This document shows, piece after piece, positions 1 through 7,032 of a stretch of DNA of 64,000 bases. Numbering within the stretch: the first letter of the stretch is position 1; every line of letters begins with the position of its first letter. The DNA comes from Lachnospiraceae bacterium. GTDB taxonomy: Bacteria > Bacillota > Clostridia > Lachnospirales > Lachnospiraceae. The stretch covers positions 62,001-126,000 of the forward strand of contig JAGBEV010000009.1 of the NCBI GenBank assembly GCA_017936785.1, written 5' to 3'. The notes under the pieces were generated by a model. It ran no database searches and was not told the origin of the DNA. It worked only from the letters and a program-made list of their open reading frames with translations. The position numbers were made by a program, and so were the translations under genes.

Positions 1-984
1 TTCCGTACCCGCAGCTTTAAAGAATATGGAAAGCTTTCCCACAAAAATCTGGATGATCTTCAGGGAGGAAACCGATCCCTGTTAGTCAGCGGAGAAGACC
101 AGAAGGAAGATCCTTTGGACTTTGTTCTCTGGAAACCCAAAAAAGAAGGGGAACCTTATTGGGAAGCTCCATGGTGCAACGGTCGCCCCGGCTGGCATAT
201 TGAATGTTCCGTTATGAGCAAAAAATATCTGGGAGAGCAGATCGACATTCATGCAGGAGGAGAGGATCTGGTTTTCCCTCATCATGAAAATGAGATCGCA
301 CAGTCAGAGGCTGCTAATGGAAAAGAGTTTGCAAAATACTGGATGCATAATGCCTTTTTAAATATCGACAATAAGAAGATGAGCAAATCCCTGGGCAATT
401 TCTTTACAGTACGTGATATCAGCGAAAAATATGATCTTCAGGTACTTAGATTCTTTATGCTTTCTGCCCACTACAGAAGTCCCCTGAATTTCAGTGCAGA
501 CTTGATGGAAGCGGCAAAAAATGGTTTGGACCGTATTATTACGGGCGTGGAGAACCTTAAATATGCCATGAGCGTTTCCGGCAAAGAAGCTATGGATGAT
601 AATGAAAGGGCACTGTTAGAGGAAGCCAAGGCTTTTGGAGTTAAATTTGATGAAGCCATGGATGATGATTTTAATACGGCAGATGCCATTTCCGCTATTT
701 TTGAATTGATCAAATTTGCCAACACTAACGGAGATGGGGCAAAATCAAAGGAATTTTTACATGCCCTGCTGGATGAAGTGAAGATGCTCTGTGATATCTG
801 CGGTCTGGAAGTGGATAAAAAAGAAGAATTGCTGGATGCAGATATTGAAGCGCTTATTGAGGAGCGTACGGCAGCCAGAAAGGCAAAGAACTTTGCAAGA
901 GCCGATGAAATCCGTGATGAATTGTTAAATAAGGGCATTATCCTGGAAGATACCCGTGAGGGAGTAAAATGGAAGAGAGCTTAA
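1..984 (+). CDS. cysS: Cysteinyl-tRNA synthetase, C-terminal part (5' end outside window)
   Basis: Class I aminoacyl-tRNA synthetase that charges tRNA-Cys in the cytoplasm. The frame is open from the first base, so the N-terminal Rossmann part with the HIGH motif lies outside the window. Visible motifs are a GWHIECS segment, the HHENEIAQSEA motif near 290-320 and the KMSKS loop at 376-390, followed by the helical anticodon-binding domain. The last bases overlap the next gene (ATG at 969), so the two are translationally coupled. The family is certain; only completeness cannot be judged. Confidence 0.97.
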   Translation, partial: FRTRSFKEYGKLSHKNLDDLQGGNRSLLVSGEDQKEDPLDFVLWKPKKEGEPYWEAPWCNGRPGWHIECSVMSKKYLGEQIDIHAGGEDLVFPHHENEIAQSEAANGKEFAKYWMHNAFLNIDNKKMSKSLGNFFTVRDISEKYDLQVLRFFMLSAHYRSPLNFSADLMEAAKNGLDRIITGVENLKYAMSVSGKEAMDDNERALLEEAKAFGVKFDEAMDDDFNTADAISAIFELIKFANTNGDGAKSKEFLHALLDEVKMLCDICGLEVDKKEELLDADIEALIEERTAARKAKNFARADEIRDELLNKGIILEDTREGVKWKRA

Positions 985-1409
985 GTTTACTGGGGAAAAT
1001 TAAAGAAACTTTTCAGTGCGGGGAGATAGACGTAAAAACCTATTCTCCTCTTGCACTTGCGTTTATGGGTGACTGTATTTTTGAGATCATTATCAGAACC
1101 GTTGTAGTGGAGCGGGGAAACCGCAGGGCAGAAGGTTTACATAAAAGTAAAAGCGCAGTGGTAAATGCAAAGGTGCAGGCAAGGCTGGCAGAGGCGTTGC
1201 TGCCGGAGCTGACGGAAGAAGAATTGGCATGTTATAAGCGTGGCAGAAACGCAAAATCCCATACAGTTGCTAAAAATGCCTCGGTGGGAGAGTATCGGAA
1301 GGCAACAGGTCTGGAAGCCCTTTATGGATATTTATATCTTTGTGACCGGGAGGACAGGCTGTTGGAGCTGACAAAAACAGGATTAGATAAGATTGACATA
1401 AAATTATAA
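969..1409 (+). CDS. mrnC: Mini-ribonuclease III
   Basis: Mini-III is an RNase III catalytic domain without a dsRNA-binding domain; in Bacillota it matures 23S rRNA ends. The 146-aa length is typical. The N-terminal SPLALAFMGDCIFE segment matches the RNase III signature region (family usually LAYIGDAVYE, here FMGDCIFE), and HKSKSAVVNAKVQA follows. The start overlaps the cysS stop by 16 nt and rlmB follows at once. This cysS-mrnC-rlmB order is conserved in clostridia and supports a 23S rRNA processing and modification operon. Confidence 0.93.
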   Translation: MEESLSLLGKIKETFQCGEIDVKTYSPLALAFMGDCIFEIIIRTVVVERGNRRAEGLHKSKSAVVNAKVQARLAEALLPELTEEELACYKRGRNAKSHTVAKNASVGEYRKATGLEALYGYLYLCDREDRLLELTKTGLDKIDIKL

Positions 1410-1431
1410 TATGTAAACAATGGGAGATACT

Positions 1432-2172
1432 ATGGCATACGAAGAATTGATGATAGAAGGCAGAAATGCAGTGATCGAAGCATTCCGTTCGGGAAAGACA
1501 ATTGATAAGATTTACATTTTGGACGGATGTCAGGACGGACCTATGGCAACGATCCGCAGAGAAGCCAAAAAGCATGATACGATTATAAAATATGTGGATA
1601 AAGAGCGTCTTGACCAGATGTCCTCTACCGGAAAACATCAGGGAGTTATAGCCAGTGCGGCAGCCTATTCTTATGTGGAAGTGGAAGATATTCTGGAAAA
1701 TGCAAGAAAAAAGAATGAGGACCCTTTCATTTTTATTTTAGACGGTATTGAAGATCCCCATAATCTGGGGGCTATTATCCGTACAGCCAACCTGGCCGGA
1801 GCCCATGGGGTTGTCATTCCCAAAAACAGGGCAGTGGGACTGACTGCTACCGTTGCAAGGACCTCGGCGGGAGCTTTGAACTATACCCCTGTTGCAAAGG
1901 TGACCAATCTTTCCAAAACAATTGAAGAATTGAAAAAAGAAGGACTTTGGTTCGTCTGTGCTGATATGGATGGAACGAAAATGTATGATCTGAACCTGAA
2001 GGGGGCAATCGGATTGGTCATTGGTAATGAAGGGGAGGGAGTCAGCCGTCTGGTAAAGGAAAAATGTGATATGACTGCAGCCATTCCAATGAAGGGGGAT
2101 ATTGATTCCCTCAATGCTTCTGTGGCAGCAGGAGTTTTGGCATATGAAATTGTAAGACAGAGATTCAATTGA
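1432..2172 (+). CDS. rlmB: 23S rRNA 2'-O-methyltransferase of the RlmB/TrmH (SPOUT) family
   Basis: An SpoU/TrmH-type SAM-dependent enzyme that methylates a guanosine ribose in 23S rRNA. An N-terminal substrate-binding domain (IEGRNAVIEAFRSGKTIDKI) precedes the knotted catalytic domain with its three motifs: LDGIEDPHNLGAIIRTANLAGA, IGLVIGNEGEGVSRL and IPMKGDIDSLNASVAAGVLAYE. An ATG at 1420 is in frame, but GGAG at 1423-1426 sits five bases before the ATG at 1432, so the latter start is preferred. Co-transcription with mrnC is likely (23-nt gap). Confidence 0.94.
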   Translation: MAYEELMIEGRNAVIEAFRSGKTIDKIYILDGCQDGPMATIRREAKKHDTIIKYVDKERLDQMSSTGKHQGVIASAAAYSYVEVEDILENARKKNEDPFIFILDGIEDPHNLGAIIRTANLAGAHGVVIPKNRAVGLTATVARTSAGALNYTPVAKVTNLSKTIEELKKEGLWFVCADMDGTKMYDLNLKGAIGLVIGNEGEGVSRLVKEKCDMTAAIPMKGDIDSLNASVAAGVLAYEIVRQRFN

Positions 2173-2239
2173 TTAGCCAAACAGAATGTTCTGAGAGTTT
2201 CATGGGATTTTACGGTTTACATAATGTGGAGGGGATATA

Positions 2240-2848
2240 TTGAAACAATATCATGACTTTACAGATGAAGAACTGATCATCCGTGCCAGAGACGGAGAAG
2301 AAGAAATTATTGAATTCCTTATGGATAAATATAAGAATCTGGTGCGCAGCAAGGCATCTACCATGTTTATACTGGGAGCGGACAGGGAGGATCTGATCCA
2401 GGAAGGCATGATCGGTCTGTTTAAGGCAGTCAGGGATTATGACAGCGGCAGGGATGCCAGCTTTTATACCTTTGCGGAGCTTTGTATTTCCAGACAGATG
2501 TATACGGCATTACAGGCTTCGGGGCGAAAGAAGCACAGCCCTTTAAATACTTATGTGTCCATTTACCAGGGGCATGATGAGGAAGAGGGGACGGAGCTTA
2601 TAGAGGCATTGGAAAATCACAGGGAACGCAATCCGGAAGAAATTCTTATCGACAAGGAAAATGTAGCAGATATAGAGAAAATTATTGAAAATGACCTGAG
2701 CTCTTTTGAGAAACAGGTGCTGGAATTATCCATGACCGGAATGGGGTATGTGGAGATTGCAAAACTTTTGGGAAAGGATGTAAAGTCTACAGATAATGCC
2801 CTCAGCCGTGTTAAGACGAAAATCCGCAAGGCTTTAAACAAAAAATGA
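2240..2848 (+). CDS. sigH: Sigma factor of the SigH family
   Basis: A sigma-70 family factor of 202 aa. Region 2 is clear (DREDLIQEGMIGLFKAVRDYD, then FYTFAELCISRQMYTALQ), and the C-terminal region 4 helix-turn-helix is GYVEIAKLLGKDVKSTDNALSRVK. This domain pattern, the length and the position after rlmB match SigH of spore formers, which starts sporulation transcription. Translation begins at TTG, fixed by an excellent GGAGGGG site at 2228-2234. In many relatives rpmG-secE-nusG follow; here they do not. Confidence 0.92.
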   Translation: MKQYHDFTDEELIIRARDGEEEIIEFLMDKYKNLVRSKASTMFILGADREDLIQEGMIGLFKAVRDYDSGRDASFYTFAELCISRQMYTALQASGRKKHSPLNTYVSIYQGHDEEEGTELIEALENHRERNPEEILIDKENVADIEKIIENDLSSFEKQVLELSMTGMGYVEIAKLLGKDVKSTDNALSRVKTKIRKALNKK

Positions 2849-3012
2849 CAGAATAAGATTTTTTCTCTAGGCAGAAAAAGTCTCTTGTGATATACTGACC
2901 CTAGGCGGAATTGCATCGAATGAATATAGGTTGGTATAGCAGACGGTGTAAAAGCATATGAATTTATTACATATGTACTGCAAACTTATAGTCGGGGAAA
3001 AGGAGAAAAGCT

Positions 3013-3315
3013 ATGGAAAAAGAAAACAAAATGAAAAATGAGATTTATAAGGAATTAAAGGTTTCTTTTCAGTCTATGGAACAGCAGATCAAAGAGAGAA
3101 AAGAATACAAGGAACTGTTAAAGTTCAAGATTGATTTATATAATAAATGTCTGGATGACCACCTTTTGGAAAAGGGCAGCAAACTGATCAGGGAACATCT
3201 GGATGCTACCAAGAAGGAAGTCAAAGAAGTGGATCAGCAGATTGAAGATCTGACACTGGAAAAAGACGCATACCGCATCGAATTAGAAGTTTTTGAAGAT
3301 GCCTTCAGAGAGTAG
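3013..3315 (+). CDS. Small charged coiled-coil protein of unknown function
   Basis: A 100-aa soluble protein with no signal peptide or membrane segment. It is almost wholly helical, with alternating Lys/Glu heptads (VKEVDQQIEDLTLEKDAYRIELEVFEDAF), so a dimeric coiled coil is likely. GGGGAAAAGGAG at about 2995-3006 provides a ribosome site before the ATG; a second in-frame ATG lies seven codons in. The tRNA-Thr promoter begins one base after its stop codon. I do not recognise a named family. Its position between sigH and a tRNA gives little functional context. Confidence 0.7.
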   Translation: MEKENKMKNEIYKELKVSFQSMEQQIKERKEYKELLKFKIDLYNKCLDDHLLEKGSKLIREHLDATKKEVKEVDQQIEDLTLEKDAYRIELEVFEDAFRE

Positions 3316-3345
3316 TTGACAAACTAAATCCGCCTATGCTACAAT
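3316..3345 (+). promoter_or_regulatory. Promoter of tRNA-Thr
   Basis: TTGACA at 3316-3321 and TACAAT at 3340-3345, separated by 18 bp: a near-consensus vegetative promoter. It begins immediately after the upstream stop codon and lies 23 bp before the tRNA. Confidence 0.75.
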
Positions 3346-3368
3346 AGTCGTCGGTGGTTAAAAGCCAG

Positions 3369-3441
3369 GCTGATATAGCTCAGGTGGTAGAGCGTCGCAT
3401 TGGTAATGCGGAGGTCACGGGTCCGAGTCCCGTTATCAGCT
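3369..3441 (+). tRNA. tRNA-Thr (anticodon GGT)
   Basis: A complete cloverleaf can be drawn. The acceptor stem GCTGATA pairs with TATCAGC, the D arm is GCTC...GAGC, the anticodon stem is TCGCA/TGCGG with loop TTGGTAA (anticodon GGT), and the T arm is ACGGG/CCCGT. CCA is not encoded. It has its own promoter and terminator. A recombinase remnant directly downstream suggests the tRNA 3' end served as an integration site. Confidence 0.95.
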
Positions 3442-3447
3442 TATTTG

Positions 3448-3478
3448 GAGCCTTGAATTTTCAAGGCTCTTTATTTTC
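3448..3478 (+). terminator. Rho-independent terminator of tRNA-Thr
   Basis: A perfect 9-bp stem (GAGCCTTGA/TCAAGGCTC) with a 4-nt loop at 3448-3469, followed by a T-rich tract, TTTATTTTC. Confidence 0.85.
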
Positions 3479-3507
3479 GTGTTGCATGGTTTCAAAATGA
3501 TTATTGG

Positions 3508-3717
3508 TCATTTCAACAAATCAAATTCTTTATTTTTATTCATAACCAAAGCAGAACGTATATGAATTATGCTATTTTTAAAATCAATATCAGAGGAATC
3601 TAAAGCACATATTTCAGAACGTCGTAAAGTGCCATAAGCTGCAAGACAAACTGCTATTGACAGGTCTTTGTCAAGGATGCAGCTCAAAAGAATAGAATTG
3701 CAATATAAAACTGGCAT
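3508..3717 (-). pseudogene. Truncated tyrosine recombinase (integrase) remnant
   Basis: Translated on the minus strand, the piece contains LAAYGTLRRSEICALDSSDI. This is the hallmark start of the catalytic domain of phage or ICE tyrosine recombinases, including the first catalytic Arg. It then stops after about 70 residues. The region that should carry the HxxR box and the nucleophilic Tyr is missing, and no core-binding domain is readable upstream. The 3' truncation point lies about 30 bp from the tRNA-Thr terminator, consistent with decay or deletion of an element integrated at this tRNA. It cannot be catalytically active. Confidence 0.75.
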
Positions 3718-3876
3718 CTGATGCGGGGATGATACAGGGTTACATGAGTTATTACACGCTGGATCAATAAGCCATTATGATAGAGAGATTTATCAACAAT
3801 ATAATGGAAGAAGGATCGGTGGAACGGATTGATTGGCTAATAAAGAAGGGCATTTAAAAAATTATCAGAAGAAGAT

Positions 3877-4062
3877 TTGGAGAAATTTAGGGATAGAGGA
3901 TATGGTGAAATGTTGGAAATGTTACACTCAGGAGCTTTAGAGATGCAAAAAAAGGGTACTTGGGATGCATATGTTGAACAATGTAAAAGCCATAAGAAAA
4001 AGACACCAGAAGAGATCAAGAAGGAACTTAAAAAATATCTGATTCCGCATGAGGAAAATTAG
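3877..4062 (+). CDS. Short helical ORF, possibly a remnant
   Basis: An open frame of about 60 aa (stop TAG at 4060). It would have to start at TTG 3877 or an internal ATG at 3910, neither with a convincing ribosome site; the frame is open from 3844. Composition is protein-like (Glu/Lys-rich helices, a final KKKTPEEIKKELKKYLIPHEEN). Upstream, other frames carry similar coding texture, so it may be the tail of a larger gene broken by frameshifts. It lies in the AT-rich island next to the recombinase remnant. No family recognised. Confidence 0.35.
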   Translation: MEKFRDRGYGEMLEMLHSGALEMQKKGTWDAYVEQCKSHKKKTPEEIKKELKKYLIPHEEN

Positions 4063-4088
4063 AGAAGTTAATAGTACAGAAGCGCATC

Positions 4089-4117
4089 TTGCAATCAAAA
4101 TCTGCGTATGCTATAAT
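4089..4117 (+). promoter_or_regulatory. Promoter for a short antisense transcript
   Basis: TTGCAA at 4089-4094, exact 17-bp spacer, TATAAT at 4112-4117. Transcription would start near 4124 on the plus strand and run into the hairpin at 4161-4198, opposite the 3' end of the small minus-strand peptide gene. Confidence 0.65.
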
Positions 4118-4123
4118 GCCATT

Positions 4124-4211
4124 AGGCAAAAGGATATGAGTATCCATATGTACAAGGAACGAATCCCCCAACTGTACCCGAATACAGTTGAGGGATTCTT
4201 CTTTTCTTTTG
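4124..4211 (+). ncRNA. Predicted antisense RNA (type I antitoxin candidate)
   Basis: A short transcript of about 90 nt is predicted between the consensus promoter at 4089-4117 and the hairpin plus T-rich tract ending near 4211. It would be complementary to the 3' untranslated region of the 32-aa peptide mRNA encoded on the other strand. Convergent, 3'-overlapping antisense RNAs of this kind are the antitoxins in txpA/RatA- and bsrG/SR4-type systems. The boundaries are inferred from signals only. Confidence 0.5.
4161..4211. terminator. Strong hairpin terminator shared by the convergent transcripts
   Basis: The inverted repeat GAATCCC..AACTGTA / TACAGTT..GGGATTC spans 4161-4198 with a 6-nt loop. 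On the plus strand it is followed by CTTCTTTTCTTTT, a good terminator tail for the antisense RNA. The minus-strand message also passes through this stem, so both RNAs would contain complementary hairpins suited to kissing interactions. Confidence 0.7.
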
Positions 4212-4233
4212 TAGTGGCAAAGCACCCACTAGG

Positions 4234-4332
4234 CTATTTGCTGTCCTTGTCATTACTGTCAAGCCATTTGATGATGAGGTGGCAAACCACACCGCCCATA
4301 ACAGTAACAAAAAGTGATATGAGTATTTCCAT
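4234..4332 (-). CDS. 32-aa hydrophobic membrane peptide, putative type I toxin
   Basis: The ORF reads MEILISLFVTVMGGVVCHLI, then IKWLDSNDKDSK and stop: one transmembrane helix of about 20 residues followed by a short charged tail. A very strong ribosome site (GGAGGAGGTG, 4338-4347) precedes the ATG, far better than expected by chance. A TATAAT with the extended TG motif lies upstream at 4379-4384. Size, hydrophobicity, charged C-terminus, strong SD and a convergent antisense promoter all fit type I toxin peptides. From memory, similar short peptides ending in KWLD plus charged residues are common but poorly annotated in clostridia. Toxicity is inferred. Confidence 0.65.
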   Translation of the reverse strand: MEILISLFVTVMGGVVCHLIIKWLDSNDKDSK

Positions 4333-4378
4333 ATGTACACCTCCTCCCGTTGTCGGGTATCGGTTGGACAACAAGCCA

Positions 4379-4387
4379 ATTATATCA
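4379..4387 (-). promoter_or_regulatory. Extended -10 promoter of the 32-aa peptide gene
   Basis: Read on the minus strand: TG-A-TATAAT, with the -10 at 4379-4384. No good -35 at 17 bp is seen; the extended -10 would compensate. The predicted 5' UTR is about 40 nt. Confidence 0.5.
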
Positions 4388-4466
4388 CGCATTTCTGCAA
4401 TATTCTACAATTTTCCCATGGGTATGTATTATACTATTACTATATTTAGTATTACCATATTCGGTA

Positions 4467-4495
4467 TTTACAAAGCATTTTAATTATGATATAAA
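4467..4495 (+). promoter_or_regulatory. Promoter of the 4531 gene
   Basis: TTTACA at 4467-4472, 17-bp spacer, TATAAA at 4490-4495, placed 35 bp before the ATG at 4531. Confidence 0.5.
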
Positions 4496-4530
4496 AGGTC
4501 GAAATATGAAGATGATGGGAGCGGAGTAAT

Positions 4531-5265
4531 ATGAATTTTTTTAGTTTAATTGATAGTATATGTTCTATTGCAAGCCTGATTGTTTCACTATTTGTAGCAT
4601 CTAAAGTAATAAAATTATCAGATTCAAATAATAGTAATTTAGGTGGGATACAACAAGGAAAGGGGAATAAAATGGCAAAGGATCATGCAGTGATGGCTGA
4701 TAATAATTCCAGTGCAACATATAATGATTATAGCGGGGCAACAATTATGGGAGAGTTTGACGAACCACCTGTGCTGACAGAATCATATTATCCAATTTCA
4801 GCGACAGAGATGGATAAGTATCAAGAGGGAATATCTCCGAATACATGTAACATGACAGCACCTGAAAATTCCAATACATTATGTTTGTCAGCAGATTTTG
4901 AGAAGATCACTTCTAAACCAGATAAGAATAGATGGATTGGCTATAGCATAAAATCAATGCCAATGAGAGATTGGAGAAGTTTTGTAAATGAAAACTATTC
5001 TTTACAGTTTAGTTACATGGCAACAGAAAGTATAAAAGAAGTTTGGATTGAAATAACGAATTTGCAAGGGAACAAGAAAATACATAAAACAAGGCTTCAA
5101 TTATCTCAAACAGATTTAAAATTTTCTTTGCAACTAGGTAAATATAAAGACACTGTTGAAGATTGGAAGTTTGTCGATGAAATTTGTTTTGTATTTTTTC
5201 CGGAAAATTGTATTGGACAAAAAGGGTTAGTTTTTATTACTGATTTGTCAATAAATAGGGGATAA
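4531..5265 (+). CDS. Membrane-anchored protein with a C-terminal beta-sandwich-like domain, unknown function
   Basis: 244 aa. An N-terminal hydrophobic helix (residues about 8-27, SICSIASLIVSLFVASKVI) anchors a polar linker rich in Asn and Ser (30-75). The C-terminal half, about 110-244, ends WKFVDEICFVFFPENC...GLVFITDLSI. That alternating pattern resembles the last strands of galactose-binding or carbohydrate-binding jelly-roll domains, where 'D(E)ICFVF...G.FYIDDI' endings are typical. The region is visibly AT-rich, and the gene is single, with its own promoter, inside the island beside tRNA-Thr. This suggests recent acquisition. Function unknown; the domain assignment is tentative. Confidence 0.6.
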   Translation: MNFFSLIDSICSIASLIVSLFVASKVIKLSDSNNSNLGGIQQGKGNKMAKDHAVMADNNSSATYNDYSGATIMGEFDEPPVLTESYYPISATEMDKYQEGISPNTCNMTAPENSNTLCLSADFEKITSKPDKNRWIGYSIKSMPMRDWRSFVNENYSLQFSYMATESIKEVWIEITNLQGNKKIHKTRLQLSQTDLKFSLQLGKYKDTVEDWKFVDEICFVFFPENCIGQKGLVFITDLSINRG

Positions 5266-5373
5266 AAACCGGTATTTTCAACGGTTTCAGAGCTTCGTAA
5301 GTGGTATAAAGATTATAAAATGAAATAGGATAGTTAATAGTGCAGAAGTGCTTGCTGTACTTCCTATAATTGT
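5266..5373. other. Short intergenic stretch with a coding remnant and a repeat copy
   Basis: A frame ending at TAG 5326-5328 reads TVSELRKWYKDYKMK, plausibly the tail of a lost gene. Bases 5332-5351 repeat 4066-4085 with 18 of 20 identities, and a TATAAT follows in both places. The second copy has lost most of the promoter spacer. Confidence 0.4.
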
Positions 5374-5402
5374 TTGATAAACCCGCTTTCTTGTGGTAAA
5401 AT
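5374..5402 (+). promoter_or_regulatory. Promoter of the kinase-receiver/GT-C pair
   Basis: TTGATA at 5374-5379, 17-bp spacer, TAAAAT at 5397-5402 preceded by TGG (extended -10). It overlaps the in-frame ATG at 5374, which argues that translation starts downstream at GTG 5443. Confidence 0.6.
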
Positions 5403-5442
5403 TATCCTAACTGTAGTCATGTTTATTCGGGGGAGCGGCAAG

Positions 5443-7032
5443 GTGTCAAACGAAAAGATGAAAAGAGCAGCCGTAAGGGCAAACGGCATTTTATCAAAAT
5501 CGGTTCTATTGTTTCTGTTTCTTATACCGATCATATACATTTTGCAGGCAACAGGAGTTTCCCATAATTCTATGGAGGAATTGGTTGCCGTGACTGTATT
5601 GATCCTGGTCTTAAGTGTGGTTCCGGGGATATTTAATAAGCTGTCTTATAATGAAGAGTTGATTGCAAATATAACTTTGCTGTCAATGGAAATATTGCTT
5701 ATGATGCTTTCCATGAATCCTCATGCAGAGCTTTCCATTATTTATGTAGTGGTTCCGGTCGTCAGCCTTATCTATTGTAATCAGAAAATTACCCAGCGAA
5801 TCAGTCTTCTTAGTTATATGGGGATGATGGGCGTTTGCGCTTATCGGGCTTTTGTTATAGAAGAAAGCGGAACGGGACTTTATAGTGATGAAGTCATATA
5901 TCTGACTTTGTTAAAGTTTACCGTGGAATTTGGGGCAGTAGCAGTTATTGTCAGCTATGGAGCCGGATTCTTTGAAGGCATGATATTGGAAAAAGGGGAC
6001 ACAGCTGTTAGGGAAAGTGGTTTGGCAGTTTCAGATCAGGATCAGACAGGAAAACGGGAAAATTCCCTGCAGGAAAGTGTTTATGATGTCCAGGGCATGT
6101 TTTGCGGAATAGAAAAAGACATGCAGGCTATGATAAAAGGAAAGAATAAATTTTTTGAAATGGAGATCGATCCTCACCTTCCGGTTAAACTGGCGGGAGC
6201 AAAAGAGGAGATCAGAAAAGCGCTGGCAGGTATCTGTTCCGATCTTTTAATGTATCATTCAGAAGCAGCGGTAAAAATGTTTGTAACCTATGACAGTGGT
6301 ATCATTCCCAAAAAGAACCAGAATATTACCCTGATTATAAAAATCAGCGGTTATACGGATATTACGGCAGTAACAGCCAATAAAGCAGCTTTGGGCTACT
6401 ATTTGAGCCAGAAGGTTATTGAACAGTTAAAGGGCAGCTTTGAGGATTTGTCCAATTCAGAAGAGGCAGTTTTTAGGATTTGTCTGCTGCAGCGGGTAGA
6501 AGATGAGAGGACTATTGCCTACAGGAAAGAACAACAGTTACAGGAATTGCGGCAAATACAAAATGAAGCGGCAGGACAGGGCAGACATGCACTGTTTCAT
6601 CATCAGATTAAGGCTCTGGTAGTGGATGATAACAAGGAAAGTTGTAAACTTATTGATGCGATCTTAAGCTCCATGGGTGTGGAAGTTGTTTGTGCAGATA
6701 ATGGGGCAAGTGCCATAGAATTGTTGGAAACTCAGGAATACCAGCTTGTATTTATGGATCAGATGATGCCGGAAAAAAGCGGATTGGAAACGGTAAAGGA
6801 GCTTCGGTATCAGGAGGATGAATATTATCAGAAGCTTCCTATTATCCTGATGACCATCAATACCAAGGAAGAAGCAAAGAAGGAGTATGGGGAAGCGGGA
6901 TTTACAGATTGTATATCCAAGCCTATTAATGTAAATGAAGTAAAATCCAGTCTGCAAAAATGGATCAAAGATGATTATCCGTTGACCTATGCAGAATATA
7001 AAAAAATGCAGGAGATGGAAAATGAGCAGTAA
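5443..7032 (+). CDS. Membrane protein with degenerate histidine-kinase ATPase region and C-terminal receiver domain
   Basis: 529 aa from GTG 5443, which has GGGGGAG at 5429-5435. The N-terminal part (about 20-190) has five or six hydrophobic helices. About 230-370 resembles a HATPase domain (AGICSDLLMYHSEAAVKMFV in place of the N box) but lacks clear G boxes, and no phospho-accepting His box is visible. The C-terminal receiver domain (about 395-510) is intact: VVDDN acid pair, phospho-Asp in FMDQMMP, Thr in ILMT, Lys in SKPI. It is probably a signalling scaffold that receives phosphate from another kinase rather than an active kinase. It overlaps the next gene by 11 nt, so the two are coupled. 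Confidence 0.75.
   Translation: MSNEKMKRAAVRANGILSKSVLLFLFLIPIIYILQATGVSHNSMEELVAVTVLILVLSVVPGIFNKLSYNEELIANITLLSMEILLMMLSMNPHAELSIIYVVVPVVSLIYCNQKITQRISLLSYMGMMGVCAYRAFVIEESGTGLYSDEVIYLTLLKFTVEFGAVAVIVSYGAGFFEGMILEKGDTAVRESGLAVSDQDQTGKRENSLQESVYDVQGMFCGIEKDMQAMIKGKNKFFEMEIDPHLPVKLAGAKEEIRKALAGICSDLLMYHSEAAVKMFVTYDSGIIPKKNQNITLIIKISGYTDITAVTANKAALGYYLSQKVIEQLKGSFEDLSNSEEAVFRICLLQRVEDERTIAYRKEQQLQELRQIQNEAAGQGRHALFHHQIKALVVDDNKESCKLIDAILSSMGVEVVCADNGASAIELLETQEYQLVFMDQMMPEKSGLETVKELRYQEDEYYQKLPIILMTINTKEEAKKEYGEAGFTDCISKPINVNEVKSSLQKWIKDDYPLTYAEYKKMQEMENEQ

Noticed and set aside
4049-4483. 144-codon plus-strand open frame across the toxin-like locus
   Set aside because: It runs through a hairpin, two promoters and the antisense of the small ORF; composition is not protein-like and it lacks a ribosome site.
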